Shown in pieces: positions 27,555 to 40,521 of a DNA stretch of 64,000 bases. The position numbers and the translations under genes were made by a program. The DNA is from Vitis vinifera. Taxonomy: Eukaryota; Streptophyta; Magnoliopsida; Vitales; Vitaceae. The notes under the pieces are model-generated. The model worked only from the letters and a program-made list of their open reading frames with translations. It made no database searches and was not told where the DNA came from. The DNA lies in NCBI RefSeq assembly GCF_030704535.1, contig NC_081811.1, positions 4,877,001-4,941,000 on the forward strand. Reading direction: 5' to 3'. Numbering within the stretch: the stretch's first letter is position 1; the number at the start of each line of letters is the position of its first letter.

Positions 27555-30235
27555 TCAAACTGTGGAGTCAGCATGATAGGTTTTTGCGAACTTGGCAAAC
27601 CGTTCCAACCCACGTAGAAGTAAGCCTTCAAGAAAAGGCCGCAGTGCCTGAATAAAATCACCATTAGAGAGAAAATGTTACTTCGTCTTCTTTTGATCTT
27701 TTTCTTTGCAACCGAACATGTACATTAAGTGATTTAAGTGAAGAATGCTTACCGATGCCACTGGGATCAAGACCTGAGGAATCTCATATGATACTGTTAG
27801 CTGGAATGGAGAAATTTAGTCATTAGGGTCTACTACTGAAATTTAAGCCACCCAAAAGTAGAAGACATAAAAGAAATATTTCATTCCCTGTGACCATTCC
27901 CCCAAAATTACCCACAAGCAGAATGGAATACAATCAAAGAGAAACAGGATCAATAAAAAGATTTCTTTGCTCTTTCTATGCTAATTATCATTCCTCTTGG
28001 CGGCTCTATTGACAAATCGGTCATCTCAACAAAGTTGGAGCAATATAGAAACATTAATGTTAAGTTAAAACCCGATATTGGATAAGTTTAATGTAAACTC
28101 ACCTCTACTGTGCATGATGAAGGACTTTTTGGATAAAACCGAACAGCTCCTCTGCCATATGAGAAATCAAGTTAACAAAATTCCGATATCAAAACAAATG
28201 AAATACCAGTTTTTGAGGTTTTCTAATTCAGAGATGGCCAGTTTCATTTCATGTCTGCAAAAATACACTCAATTCCTATAACTCAAAGCTTCTAGTTCCA
28301 TAAGATTCTTCAACATATAGATTCCTTTAAACCTTCCTATACCTAAAGTGATTTTCTCCCAGGCTGTGTAATGCCTGGTATAGACTTGAACAACAGCTTA
28401 TTAATCAATTGAAGACAAAAGGGAATCTGTAAATTAATTCTACATTGAAGCCCATGTCGTTGTTTGTGTTATGATCATCTAACATATATTTCCAGTTACC
28501 TGTTAGGAAGACCTTCCAGAGATCTCCAGTGGATTTTTTGATTTGGGATTGGCTGCAAATGAAGTAAAAATAGCTTGACTTGATATTATGACAAAAAGAG
28601 AGGAAAAAAAGGGTACACTGACATCCTTACCTGCATATTTCGAGCAAGCCAAGAGAATTCAATATCACGACCAAATGCTTCATACTTTAGCGACCATTTT
28701 GATAGATCAGGCTTGTCTTCCAAAACCTGTTCAATTTATACCAAATTATGTTCAAACAGACTCTTACATTAAGTACCCCTAGATGTTAGTAGGGAGCAAA
28801 ATCACAGCTTGGTCTCATATGTCATAAACTTAATAATAACATTGAACATTTGTTGGAAAAGACTATGCCTTAGAATTACAAACAGAAAAATATACCCAAC
28901 ATGAAGATCAATAAGTTTGCATCAGCATTTTCCCTCCAACCATCATTTGCTTGGTCAATGTTATAAAGAACTGGGATGCTTTTAAATATGAATGAGGGTT
29001 TTCTTTTAGAGGGGATTTTCCCAACAAATTTCTATTGTAGAAAAGCAGGTTGGACATTAGGTAACTTTACATTAGAAAGATACAAAAGGGGAATACATAA
29101 TCAAGTTATGTTTCAGCCTACCTCAACAGATGAAATGAAGGGCATCCAACGGGGAATGGATTGTCGATCAGAATAACAATTATATGCAACTGAAATAGGC
29201 ACGTCGATTTCAGTCCTCACCCTGCAGTCATTCACATGTTCTAATTAATAGTAGTAAGCTTGAAGCTTGAAGCTTGAAGCTTGGGTTAGATGTATAGAGA
29301 ATTATCTATCCATGTAAAGACTCATCCACTGGAAGTTGTAGAGCCCTCTAAAGACTAATTAAGCAACTGCAAAAACATGAATAGAAAAGGCAACTGCATC
29401 CACTAACATTGTTCCATGAAGGAAGATCTATTACTATGAGAAAGCAGAGTCTGCCTTTAGATGGAAAGGTTATATATTGATGCAAAAAGGAACATGTTGA
29501 TTGTACTTGGTTGCTAGAGATTGAGTTTGGCTTAAAACTCCAATTCTACAGAACCCAGTAGGGAAATTGGCTTCTAGATTTCAAATTTGATCTATTGGTA
29601 TGAATTGGAATTGAAGTTTTCAGTTCAAACTCAAAGGCCCTAATTCCAAGCAGTCAAACAAGCAGGTGTTTACAAACTCCACCAGAACTGATGATTCTAA
29701 TGATGCAGCAAAGCACTCGTTTCAGGAATTGAGCACCAAATCAAAATGGGTGTCTGTCCAATTCATCAAAATGGTCAATAATGAACACTTCCATAAATCC
29801 CGTTTCACCCTAGACACAAAAAAATCAACCATACCCAAATAACCCAAAAAAACAGAAAGGTTAATAATAACCAGAAATCATCATCATCCAATTTTCTGAT
29901 TCTACTCAATTTTTTTGAACTGATCCTAGAAGACCCAAAAAAACAAAACAAAATATGAAAAAGCTTCAGAGATGGAGATGAAATTACGTGCAGTCCTGCC
30001 ACTCCATGACAGGGGAAAAGGGTCGAGTACTGGTGAAAATCGAGTTCCTCTTGGTGGCTCCATAAGGGTACCTGAAAAAGACATCAGTCATAGACTGCGG
30101 CCTCAAACAATGAGACTTTCTGAGAGAGGAAATGGCATTGAACACCACTGCGCCTCCGCTTCTACTCCTACTTCTTCTGATCAAATGGGTCATATAGGTA
30201 GGAGTTGATACAGAGAATGACGAGGTTGCAGACAT
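27555..30235 (-). CDS. SRPBCC (polyketide cyclase/dehydrase-like, START-like) protein, probably plastid
   Basis: Seven exons on the minus strand: 29988-30235, 29122-29221, 28631-28726, 28500-28552, 28103-28151, 27753-27800 and 27555-27647, joining in frame to 228 residues. Residues 1 to about 70 are rich in Ser, Arg and Thr and poor in acidic residues, as in a chloroplast transit peptide. From about 80 the chain fits the cyclase/dehydrase fold: TEIDVPISVAYNCYSDRQSIPRWMPFISSVE, then KWSLKYEAFGRDIEFSW, IHWRSLEGLPNRGAVRFYP and a C-terminal helix RPFLEGLLLRGLERFAKFA. The family has a hydrophobic pocket and is thought to bind lipid-like ligands; the ligand here is unknown. It lies tail to tail with the PP2C gene. 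The exons were found by splice signals and family pattern; ordinary gene finders may miss short exons 4 to 6. Confidence 0.88.
29258..29284. repeat. Short tandem repeat of AAGCTTG
   Basis: AAGCTTG is repeated about four times in the first intron of the SRPBCC gene. Confidence 0.9.
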
Positions 30236-30981
30236 GGCTGACCAATCAGAGATTGAAGCTCAGAGATTGGAGGAGATGGTCCAACCTCCCCACAAAATAA
30301 CATCAAAAATCTTTCCACTCAGGTTCGTTCTGTCCTGCTAAATCAACCCGGCTGTTATGTCACATACATGACCAGCGAATGGAATCCACCTGTCAAGTCT
30401 ACATTGATCCATAATTCTTTGGAGAAATATTGAATCTATGAAGGAAAAAAAGTAAGCAAAATTTTCTTTTTTCGGTTCACAACAAGATAATAAATTAGCT
30501 TTTTTAAAACCTACTTTTGGTAATTTGGTTATTAAGGAAAAAAGAAATGAAAATATAGTAAAGTAAATGTAGAAAAACTAAAAAATATCAATATTTTAAT
30601 CAAAATTTAAAAAATAAAAGTAATAATTCCTTAAATTTTAAGATTTTGTTTGCATAAAAGAGTTTATGAAAAAGGTAATTGAGAAAGAAATAAGCATGAA
30701 ATAAAAGAAATAAAATAAATTTAAACTATAAATATTTTTAGAATCTTTTTAATTTTATTTGGATATTTAAAATGAAAACATTTATGACAAAAGGCCAAAA
30801 TGTTCTCCACTTCAACAAAATAATCTTTATGTATTTAAAATTATAAATATAACCTCAAATGGAACAAAATGCTATTATTTTATTGGTTTTGAAGTAAAAA
30901 GAGTATAAGCAATTTGACGTGTCTATTTAGTAAATAATGCAACAAAAAAAAAAAGCAACAAAGAGTAAAGGCATTATTGAT
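30236..30981. other. Promoter side of the SRPBCC gene and AT-rich intergenic DNA
   Basis: The first 200 bp before the SRPBCC start codon is of average GC and probably holds its promoter; no clear TATA box is visible. From 30440 on the DNA is AT-rich and featureless up to the foldback element. Confidence 0.45.
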
Positions 30982-33002
30982 GGGGAGAATTACCAACAGG
31001 TGGGCTTGGCCGAAATAGTTATCGGAAATTGTGTTCTCTTCTGCTAATTCTTGGGTAGAACTTTAATAGGCTTAAATACCAAAATCTTTATTCAACTAAA
31101 ACTTTTAAAATTTAAAGTATTTAAAGCACTTCACTTGATTTGTCAAAATAATTACTACGAAGGCTCACTCATCCTCAAGGATTTTTAGAGGACAATTTTA
31201 CCCTTAAATATGTTTTTCATATTATTTATAAATAAGTTGATATTATCAATGATGTGGGGCTCATACATGATGATAAGTATAGGTTGATAGGTAATCAACA
31301 ATATATTTCTCAACTCGAAAAAATTGTTGTCCACTTTTGAACAATCAAGTGACTGTTTAAAAATTTACTATTTTTTTTTTCAAAAAATTGAGATTTTTGA
31401 AAGAACCTTGTAAAAAAATAATTTCAATATCTTATAAATAAAAACCATATCCTAAAGTTATTATATCGTTTTATATATAAAACATACAATTAAAAACTTT
31501 GTTATCATAATATAATGAATAATTATTTTTTACAAGCACTCATCAATTGAATAATATATAAATATTCAATTTTCTAACACACACCTAATTAAATGGAATA
31601 ACTCACAATTATTCGTAGGTAATATAGCACGTGAAAAAATTAAATAAAAATAAATTAAATTATGTTGTAATATATTGTAATGATAGTGTATTTATATTAT
31701 AAATATAATGCATTTATGTCGTATCTATATTTCATTACAAAAGTAATAATTCTAAAAATGTTTATTCATACCTTATTGGTATTAACACATCGTATCAATA
31801 TATTAACAACATTTTTTTAGTGTTTTGAAATTATTTAATAATTTTTGTATATATATATATTTAGAACTAGGAGTATCGTGAATTCAAATTAGTATTTCAT
31901 TTGGTTTCATAAATTATTTATGATATAGGTATGTTGTGAAATATGGTATGATCATACAAAATTATCATTTTTATAAAAAATTTCAAAAATTTCCTAATTA
32001 GGTTTTATTGTAATGTATTGTAATGTAAGTGTATTTATATTATAATTATAACATATTTTTGTTGTACCTATATTTTATAATAAAAGTAATAATCCTGAGG
32101 ATCACCTTTTGTACCTTATTAATATTCAATATATCAAATATATTAATATCATCCACTTGATGCATTGAGAAAAAAAAATTATATGAAATTTTTTTTATAA
32201 AAAAAACACTATGCAAAGGGAAAAAAATCATATAAATTTTTTAAAATTATTTTATTGTAAAAATAAAAAATTATTAAACTTTCTCTACCATTTTCTTATT
32301 CTTTTAGAGAATCTGAATAAAAAATTAAACATTTTATCTTCTTTGAATTTAATACAAAGATATAATTTATCAATTTAAAATTATAATATATATATGAAAA
32401 AATCATCATTTTTATTATATAATTATAAAACATATTTTTTTTCTTAATAAAATTAAAAATTAGAATAAAAATAAAAAATATAAAAAAAACAATAAATGAC
32501 ATTTTGAAATATTTTTTAAAAGTATTTTTGTTTTAAATAGTAAATTTAAATAAAAAATTATATACAATGGTAAGGGTTAAACCCAAAATTTTGATTTAAA
32601 ATATGAATATCAATAATTACAATAAATGTGGGACCCACGCACCATAAATGTATTGACAAATCAAGTGAACGACTTTAAATGCTTTGAATTTTAAAAGTTT
32701 TAGGTAAATGACAATTTCGGTATATTAAGTCTATTAAAGTCATTCCCAATAATTATTAAAATATACCACAATTTCTAGTAATTATTCTGTCCAGCCCACC
32801 CTATTGGGTAATTCTCCCTTGTAATTATTGATATTCAAATTTTAAATCAAAATTTTGGTTTAACCCTTATAATTATATATAATTTGTTATTTAAATTTAC
32901 TATTAAAAACTAAAATATTTTCAAAATGTCATTTATTTATTTATTTTACATTTTTTTTATTTTTATTCTAATTTTTAATTATATAATAAAAATGATGATT
33001 TT

Positions 33003-33037
<35 letters not shown>

Positions 33038-34306
33038 TTTTAAATTGATAAATTATGTTTTTTGTATTAAATTCAAAGAAGATAAAATGTTTAATTTTTC
33101 ATTTAGATTATCTAAAAATAATAAGAAAATGATGGAGTATGTTTAATCATTTTTTATTTTTATAATAAAATAATTTTAAAAAATTTATATGATTTTTTTT
33201 CCCTTTGCATAGTGTTTTTTTTCTTCTTAATTTTCATATATAATTTTTTTCTAAATGCATCAAGTGGATGATGTTAATATATTTGATATGTTGAATATTA
33301 ACAAGGTATAAAAAGTGATATTCAAGATTATTACTTTTATTATAAAATACAAGTATAACAAAAATATGTTATAATTACCATATAAATACACTTACATTAC
33401 AATACATTACAATAAAACCTAATTAGGAAAGTTTTGAAATTTTTTATAAAAATGATAATTTTGTATGATCATACCATATTTTACATCATACATATATCAT
33501 AAATTATTTCTGAAACTAAGTGAAATACTAATTTGAATTCACGATACTCGTAGTATTTTTTTTTATATATATACAAAAATTATTAAATAATTTTAATGCA
33601 CTAATGAATGTTGTTAATATATTGATACGATGTGCTAATACCAATAGGGTATGAATAAACATTTTTAGAATTATTATTTTTGTAATAAAATATAGGTATG
33701 ACATAAATGCATTATACTTACAATATAAATACACTATCATTACAATATATTACAACATAATTTAATTTATTTTTGTTTAATTTTTTCACATGCTATATTA
33801 CCCAATGAATAATTGTGAGTTATTCCATTTAATAAGTGTGTTAGTCAATTGAATATTTATATATTATTCAATTGATGAGTGCTTGTAAAAAGTAATTATT
33901 CATTCTATTAAGGTAAGAAAGTTTTTAATTATATGTTCTATATACAAAACGATATAATAACATTAGGATATGATTTTAATTTATGAGATATTGAAAATTA
34001 TTTTTTTACAAGGTTTTTTAAAAAATCTCAATTTTTTTGAAAAAAAAAAAAGAAAAAATAATAAATTTTAAACAGTCACTTAATTGTTCAAAAGTGAATA
34101 TCAATTTTTTCGGATATGATAAATGTACAGTTGATTACCTGTAGTTATCATAATGTATGGGCCCCACATCATTGACAATCTCAAGTTTATTTATAAATAA
34201 TATAAAAAACATATCCAATGGTAAAATAATCTTATAACAATCCTTGAGATGAGTGAGTCTTCCTAGTAATTATTCTTTCCAGCTTACCCTATTGGATAAT
34301 TCTCCT
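30982..34306. mobile_element. 3.3-kb foldback DNA transposon (noncoding, MULE-like or hAT-like)
   Basis: Two arms of about 1.5-1.6 kb, 30982-32622 and 32822-34306, are inverted copies of each other, roughly 85-90% alike by eye. The ends read GGGGAGAATTACC on the left and AGGAGAATTATCC on the right (inverted). An exact 8-bp duplication TTATTGAT flanks it (30974-30981 and 34307-34314); a ninth base differs. The central spacer of about 200 bp (32623-32821) ends in another copy of the terminal sequence (GGGAGAATTACCC inverted, ending 32818), and its inner part matches the left end, so the structure looks like one inverted-repeat element at 30982-32818 fused to a reversed second copy. Each arm also holds an inner direct repeat of about 150 bp (about 31657 and 32005). 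No frame for a transposase exists, so it must depend on enzymes made elsewhere. Confidence 0.75.
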
Positions 34307-34314
34307 TTATTGAT

Positions 34315-37300
34315 TTCCAAGAGCCATTACGATACCAATTGAAGGATTTTGATAACCAAATTGATGAAAAGAAGAAATTTGCAAAGGGTGTGATTAGCCA
34401 AAATTTTGATACTTCTCCAAGTCATTTTGTAAACAACATTTCAACAAAGGACAATGGTGTATGGAAATTTCAATACAAGGTATAAAATGTCCTTTCAACT
34501 TCATTTTAATACAATTTTGATACAACAATCCATTTTGATACCATATTGATGTCTTCGCTTTTAGGTAGAAAGCTCCAAATTTGAGTAATTTCTTATTGAA
34601 ATAAATTGACACGACTTCAACACAAACTCCGAATTTTGATAAAACTGGCAAAAATTGTTTTTCGAGCTTAATCCATGCTAATCTTGATTTGGAAAGGAAT
34701 TTGAGGTTGAATTGGACTTGTCCAAGGCCAAGATTACTAAAACTCTACATAACAGGGTGAAATTGGAAGATATAATTTTGACACAAAAACCTCCCATTTC
34801 ATACCTATTTCAATATAAGAAGTAGCATTTTGACAATCACTTATGATGAACATTTTTTATGCAAATTTTGATATCAGGTTATTTCTCCATGGAAATTTCA
34901 ACACCAAGTTGTTCCAATGTTAAATTTAGTGTAAAGACAGCTCATGTTGACTTGTTTCCTTCGGAGGATAGACTTTTGGATATTTTCTGTTATTTTTGTG
35001 TTGTTTTAGGGTTTTCTAATTAAAGTTAGGTATGATGGATATAATAGATTTTCTGTTTATGCTGAGGCATTCATATACAATGTAAGAGGGAGCAACTTCA
35101 TTTTTTCTCACCATATTTTATGAAGTTAGAATTTAAAAAAAAAAAAAAATATTTTCTCTTCTTCTTCATCTAAGACTTTCTTCACCATGATTGTCTAACT
35201 TCTTTTGATCTAGAGGAAGGATTGCTTCCTATAGGAAAAATCCTCAATAAAGGAGTGTTTTTTCAAGCAATATGTCCTTATTCTTATATTCAGATTTATC
35301 AATGAATTTTGTATAAAAATTCTCTGCAAGTCTCTTAGGATAAGACATAATTGATGCTTATTATGCTCATTGAATGCTTACCCTGAGGGTTTGATTCAAG
35401 GGATGGTTGATTTGATTAGTTATTTGTGAAACCTTTGAGTAGATCTTAAGATGGATTAAGGTTTCACTATTTTGAGATCAAATGTGAAAGAGTATGATCG
35501 TTGTTAGAATATAAAGATCTCATTCTAGTTAAGATATGACTTAGTAGTTGTTGGGACATTATGCTTTGTTTTTATTATTGATAATTTTGTTATTTTTATT
35601 GTGACATTTGATCTTTTTAGATAGTGACTTTCTATCAAAGATCTGAGGTTGTCGTTTAATGAATCAGTTTATCACAAGTTAGTTTGAAAATGTTTAAGTA
35701 AAGGCAAGTTAGTTTTTTGATAAAGTAGGATTGGATTGAAAGTTTTAAAATTGAGTTAAAATGTTTTCATTAATTTTTGTAAAGTCAAGATTTTAGTTTT
35801 TAAAAAAATTTCGTTTTCAACCATCTAAGCCCTTAGCCCTATATATACCCTACCTAAACGTGTTTTAGGGTTGGATACTTCCAAAAAGAAAATCTTAATT
35901 TGCCCTATCATTCCTAAAAAAACTCTCAACAATTTGTACATTGGAATTATTGGTTGTTGTATGACCAGCACTCCCTAAGAGGTTAAGGCGAATCTATTGG
36001 AGCATTTGAAGTGTTGTATCGTAGACGTGAATCATAATATAGGTATTGAAAAGTAAGTCTTAAGATAAGCAACCAAGTAAATATGTGTATCTTGATTCCA
36101 AATAGTAGATGTTTGATCTAAGGTCTCAAACTTTGTGATTTCTTATCTCCACGGTTACTGTGGAGGTTTTCCACGTAAAAATCATTGTATCTTATGTGTA
36201 ATTGTCTCTTTATTGATATCTTTAATCTATTAGGGTTCAATTAAGTTAAAAAGGTTTAAATCCCATTCACAAGTTCCATCAAGTTAAAAATCTCAACCCT
36301 TATATTATAATATTTTAAAAACCATTCATTCACCCACTCTAATGTTATCCTACTAGATCCTAGGTTTTTCAGGAGTATTCTTATTTCATCACATTTTTGT
36401 TTGCTTTCATTCATTTTTCATCGTTTCTTCATTTAGATTTTACTTTAATCTAGTTTTGTTTGGCTACAACAACAATTAATCATTTTAACAGAAGCAACTA
36501 AATTGATAAACCTTGATTCTCTATGCGAATTCATAGTAAAAGTACATCTCAAAACACTATATTCAAAGTTAAAACAAATTGCTATGGTGCAGAGCATTAA
36601 GAGTGTATATAACTTTATAGTTGTTAGTTCCTTTCAAACTAGAATTTTCTTCATAATCACAAATGGGAATTGACAATCAATTTGATCAATTGTAATGCAT
36701 AGTTGCTACATTTTGAAGATATTTGCAATTGAAGATTGTACAAAGAATTTGTAAGTGTTTTGACGTAGCGGATGAGTTCAAAAATTGATCAACCAAATTT
36801 TAAATCATTATATTTTTATCAAAAATGGTATTAAAAGCTTAAGGGGTGTTAAGATCTTTGATTTAAACCAATTCACTTCAATTTTGATGGATGCTAATGA
36901 AGGGTAATAGATCAAATGTTACTTAGAATATTTCAATCTTATATGGGATTAATCACCACATACCAATTTTCATCTTTCCCTAAAATCCTTATCATTTAAA
37001 CTCATTTCCAAAATTAGGGGTTCATGGTGAAGAGACATAAGTATGCCTCCTTAAAATTCAATTCTTTTCTACGTTAGGGAGTGTTTCTTGAAAAAATTTA
37101 TGATATTTGGGTTAAAAATTACATTTCAACAAGAAAATTCCCATAAATATATGTTATATTCTTGTTTTCCATTTATTAGGGTAAGACTGAAATATCTTCT
37201 TATGTTAATATATCAAGAAGAGGTTAATTTCATGTTCGGAGGTAATTCCAAAGGGATTTCACATGAAGATGATGAAAATTTGAGGTTCGTAAGACAAGTT

Positions 37301-38373
37301 GTCCAAGAGACTTTCAGAGGTCTTGGAGTTAGGTAAAATGCATTGACTATTTTAATAGTAGACTTTGCAATTATACTTGTGGTTAGGGATGACAATGAGA
37401 CGATTTTTCTGAATACTCATCATATCTCATTTGTAATGAAACAAGTTTTAGATAAAGATAAGTAGTTTTATGACGGGTTTGATTTTTTTTTTAAAAAAAA
37501 AAATTGGGACATGTGCGGATGTAACTTTGTCTCGTACTACCTTGATTATATATAATGTTTAAATAAAAAAATATTTGATTTGATTTTTTCTTGTTTTTTA
37601 ATATATATAAAATATTACTTTAATAAAAAAATAATTATAAACATTTGTAATCGATATTTATTTATAAATTATATTTATTTTAATAAAATTTAAAATATTA
37701 AAATTTGAAATTTTGAAAAAAAAAATTAAATGGGTTGAGTAAGAAGATTTGATGAAAATAGATACCAATAAATTTGATGAAATTGGAATAAGGAAACCTG
37801 CTCGTTGTCCATATCTTTTTAGATAATCATGATACATGGTTGATATAATATGATAAGTGGATAACATATTTTATCCCATATTTAATTGATAATGAATAAT
37901 TTTTACATCATTTATTTTATCTTATGTTTGATATAAATGATAAAATATATTATTCATCATTTTTTAATATCCTTTTTGAATATATTAATCTTAAATTAAG
38001 ATTTAAAGTATATACATATATACCATGTATTATAAATTTATTTTTTATCAAAATTTTATTTATTTTACAAAATTTAAAAATTAAATTTATGATTTAAAAT
38101 ATTTATAAAAATATATCATACTAATATATGTATTATTTAATATATATATATATATATACATATAAATTATTTTTATATATTGAGTAACATAATTTTTAAT
38201 ATAAAGTATTGGAATGCAATATAAATTCATTCCTGAAAAAGAAGCTTGCAAACGAAATATAAAAATGGTGAAATCAAAGTAAAGCAGAGAAACATCCTTG
38301 TAATATTAAGCTGTCCGAGTAGAATTATTTTGCACTCACATCAGTGGGCAGTTGGCAGCCATAAATTTAAGTT
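34315..38373. other. Repeat-like AT-rich intergenic DNA without a gene
   Basis: No coding exon is supported. Between about 34390 and 34920 the phrase TTTTGATA(C/A) recurs many times at irregular spacing of 20-60 bp, an unusual degenerate pattern. From 34960 to 37340 the DNA looks like decayed dispersed repeat of unknown class. From 37560 to 38220 it is extremely AT-rich. Confidence 0.5.
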
Positions 38374-40326
38374 TCACAGCTCACAAGAGATCCACAATGG
38401 TTCATCGAACTCCCCTGTCAACTTATCTCCATTCTCTGACCCCAAACACATACGCCCCATATCCACCTCATTCCCAGTGTGCCATGCTGGCGTCCCATTT
38501 TCATATCCATTCCATGTCAGCCTCTTCAATCCACTTCCGTCCAACCTCACCACGAACAGGTCACCATACGGTTGAAACTGATTGGGAAGCGAAATCGGTT
38601 CAGCCGTCATGCCCCCCAAGTTAGCCGCGAAAAGAAGCCACTCGCAGTCAGCGCTGAAACACACGTGGTTGATTCTCTCCCTGTCCACGTCAACTGAACC
38701 TTCAGATCCCGCCACGTAGACTCTTCGGAGATCGGAGCCGTCGGGCCGGATGACGTATATGCTGAAAGCATTCAAGTTGTCGGGATTGTGCCTGTTCGAC
38801 GAAAAGGCGATCAGTTTTCCATCTGGCGACCAGCTAGGCATGGTGTCAATCCACGGTCCCTCAGTTAACTGACGGATACCGCCTTCTAATTCTCCGTTAA
38901 CGGCGTCTATAATGTAGAGGTTCTTGTTCCCGGAGCGGCCGGACCTGAAAACCACGGACTTGCCGTCCGGCGAACAAGAAGGAAATGCGTTATTGCCGGT
39001 TTCTTCTCTGGTAAGGATCTTCACATCGGCTGGAATGTCTTCACGATCATCATCCAGATACGATGGATCGAACGAGATTCGTGCGATCTGGACCGTCGCT
39101 TTTACAGACTCAAAGATCGGTCCTACCGAGGTGTAAATCACATGCTTTTCTGTAGGACTCCAGGAGTTATAGAATGCCGTACGATCTTTCAAAACGGTCC
39201 ATCTCTTTGAACCGTCTGATTTCACGATCTTAAGGCCGCCTTTCGCTTCGAAGTCGTGATTGAAAGCAATCAAATCACCGGCCGGAGAAAAGGACGGGAA
39301 CGATCCGTTGAGTCGCAGCATCCGCAGTTCATTTATTGGAGACACTACGGGATCGAGATGTGGAATGGTCGACTCGCCCGGTGATGACTCCCCTCGGAAT
39401 CGGTGGTAGCCGAGAAAACCACATTCGGGAGATACAAAGGGGTTGTAGTGATGGAAATTCGGATTCAGCGACTCGGTCACTGGATAAAACTTCTTCGAAT
39501 CAATATCAAATATCTCTATGTGCCGGAAATTGCTCCCCTTCCGCCTAGTCGCTACGGCGATTCGCTTACTACCTTGCATGGCCGCAGGAGTGAAACAGTG
39601 AACTCGTGGCGGGGTTATCCGGCGAGGAGCCTCGGAAATACTAGAAGATTGAAAACCCTCCGGCAGATTCACGCTGAAAATGCTCCACCATCCATCATCA
39701 GCCTGCCGGTGAAAGTAGAGGTTGGAATCGCCGGACCAGGTGGGCCAACCACCACGCTCGCATACAACAACACGCTTTTCCGGCTCCGATTCCCGGAAAA
39801 CAACAATATCAGTGTGCAACTCATGAAATTCACCGCCCCAAGGACGAGACCCATAGGATGCAACAGCTATGAACTTTCCGGACCGAGAAATCGCTGGACT
39901 GTAATCGACAACTCCGTGAGGAGTCAACTGCACAACTGCCTTGTCATCAAGCCCAGTGGAGTAAACAGCAGACCAGCTGATGAAGGGCTTCTCTGGCCGT
40001 TCATGAGCCGACACGAAGTACAGCCGTCCGTTCTTAACGATCGGACGGTCATGGTAGAGACTGCCGGGAACAGAGAGCAGCTGTTCAGGTTTGGTAACAC
40101 CGGGCCGGATTTGATAAATTCGAGGCGAGCCGCTTCTCTCGGAGACGTAAACCAGGGTCTGGTTTTCGTCGAGGAAGTGGCCATTGAAATTGATGGAAGT
40201 ACCGCCGGTGAGGCGGCGTTCAGAAGTGTGGTTGATGAGATTGGGATCGAGATTGAGAGAAAAGAGGTCGAAGCCGTAGTGAGGTCTGCCAACTGTGGTG
40301 AAGGCAATGGTTCCAGTGGGTTCCAT
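38374..40326 (-). CDS. TolB / DPP6 N-terminal-like beta-propeller protein
   Basis: A single uninterrupted frame of 650 residues, no introns. I start it at 40326 because a TATATAAG box lies about 43 bp upstream; the frame itself stays open for 42 more codons, but those would begin upstream of that box. The protein contains repeated PD40-type blades: SFSPAGDLIAFNHD, FPSCSPDGKSVVFRSGRSG, MPSWSPDGKLIAFSSNRH and VCFSADCEWLLFAANLGG, as in TolB and in the N-terminal propeller of dipeptidyl peptidases. No peptidase domain follows, and no signal peptide is evident. Plant relatives (At1g21670/At1g21680 type, from memory) have no proven function. It is more GC-rich than its surroundings, which is usual for intronless plant genes. 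Confidence 0.9.
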   Translation of the reverse strand: MEPTGTIAFTTVGRPHYGFDLFSLNLDPNLINHTSERRLTGGTSINFNGHFLDENQTLVYVSERSGSPRIYQIRPGVTKPEQLLSVPGSLYHDRPIVKNGRLYFVSAHERPEKPFISWSAVYSTGLDDKAVVQLTPHGVVDYSPAISRSGKFIAVASYGSRPWGGEFHELHTDIVVFRESEPEKRVVVCERGGWPTWSGDSNLYFHRQADDGWWSIFSVNLPEGFQSSSISEAPRRITPPRVHCFTPAAMQGSKRIAVATRRKGSNFRHIEIFDIDSKKFYPVTESLNPNFHHYNPFVSPECGFLGYHRFRGESSPGESTIPHLDPVVSPINELRMLRLNGSFPSFSPAGDLIAFNHDFEAKGGLKIVKSDGSKRWTVLKDRTAFYNSWSPTEKHVIYTSVGPIFESVKATVQIARISFDPSYLDDDREDIPADVKILTREETGNNAFPSCSPDGKSVVFRSGRSGNKNLYIIDAVNGELEGGIRQLTEGPWIDTMPSWSPDGKLIAFSSNRHNPDNLNAFSIYVIRPDGSDLRRVYVAGSEGSVDVDRERINHVCFSADCEWLLFAANLGGMTAEPISLPNQFQPYGDLFVVRLDGSGLKRLTWNGYENGTPAWHTGNEVDMGRMCLGSENGDKLTGEFDEPLWISCEL

Positions 40327-40368
40327 TGGAGGTGGGGTGCGAGTGTGAGTGTAGGAGGCGAAGGCTGT

Positions 40369-40376
40369 CTTATATA
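40369..40376 (-). promoter_or_regulatory. TATA box of the propeller gene
   Basis: Read on the minus strand this is TATATAAG, a near-perfect plant TATA box, about 43 bp before the chosen start codon. It implies a very short leader of roughly 10-20 bases. Confidence 0.6.
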
Positions 40377-40521
40377 GGTAGCGACACGTTCGCAGTGACA
40401 CCATCATTCTTGGCCTTACCCAAATGTTGTGGATGATATATGGGAATGGCACGAGTCACGAGATATGGAATGATGATATATAAAAATAATATTAATTAAA
40501 ATCTGAACCTGGAACTGATGA

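Noticed and set aside
32046-32502. Short frames in the foldback element
   Set aside because: Low-complexity Ile/Phe/Lys strings from AT-rich DNA; no transposase signature.
39403-40377. 324-codon open frame on the plus strand
   Set aside because: It is the antisense shadow of the GC-rich propeller gene and has no family features.
40327-40452. Extra 42 N-terminal codons of the propeller protein
   Set aside because: They would begin upstream of the TATA box at 40369-40376 and show no family likeness.
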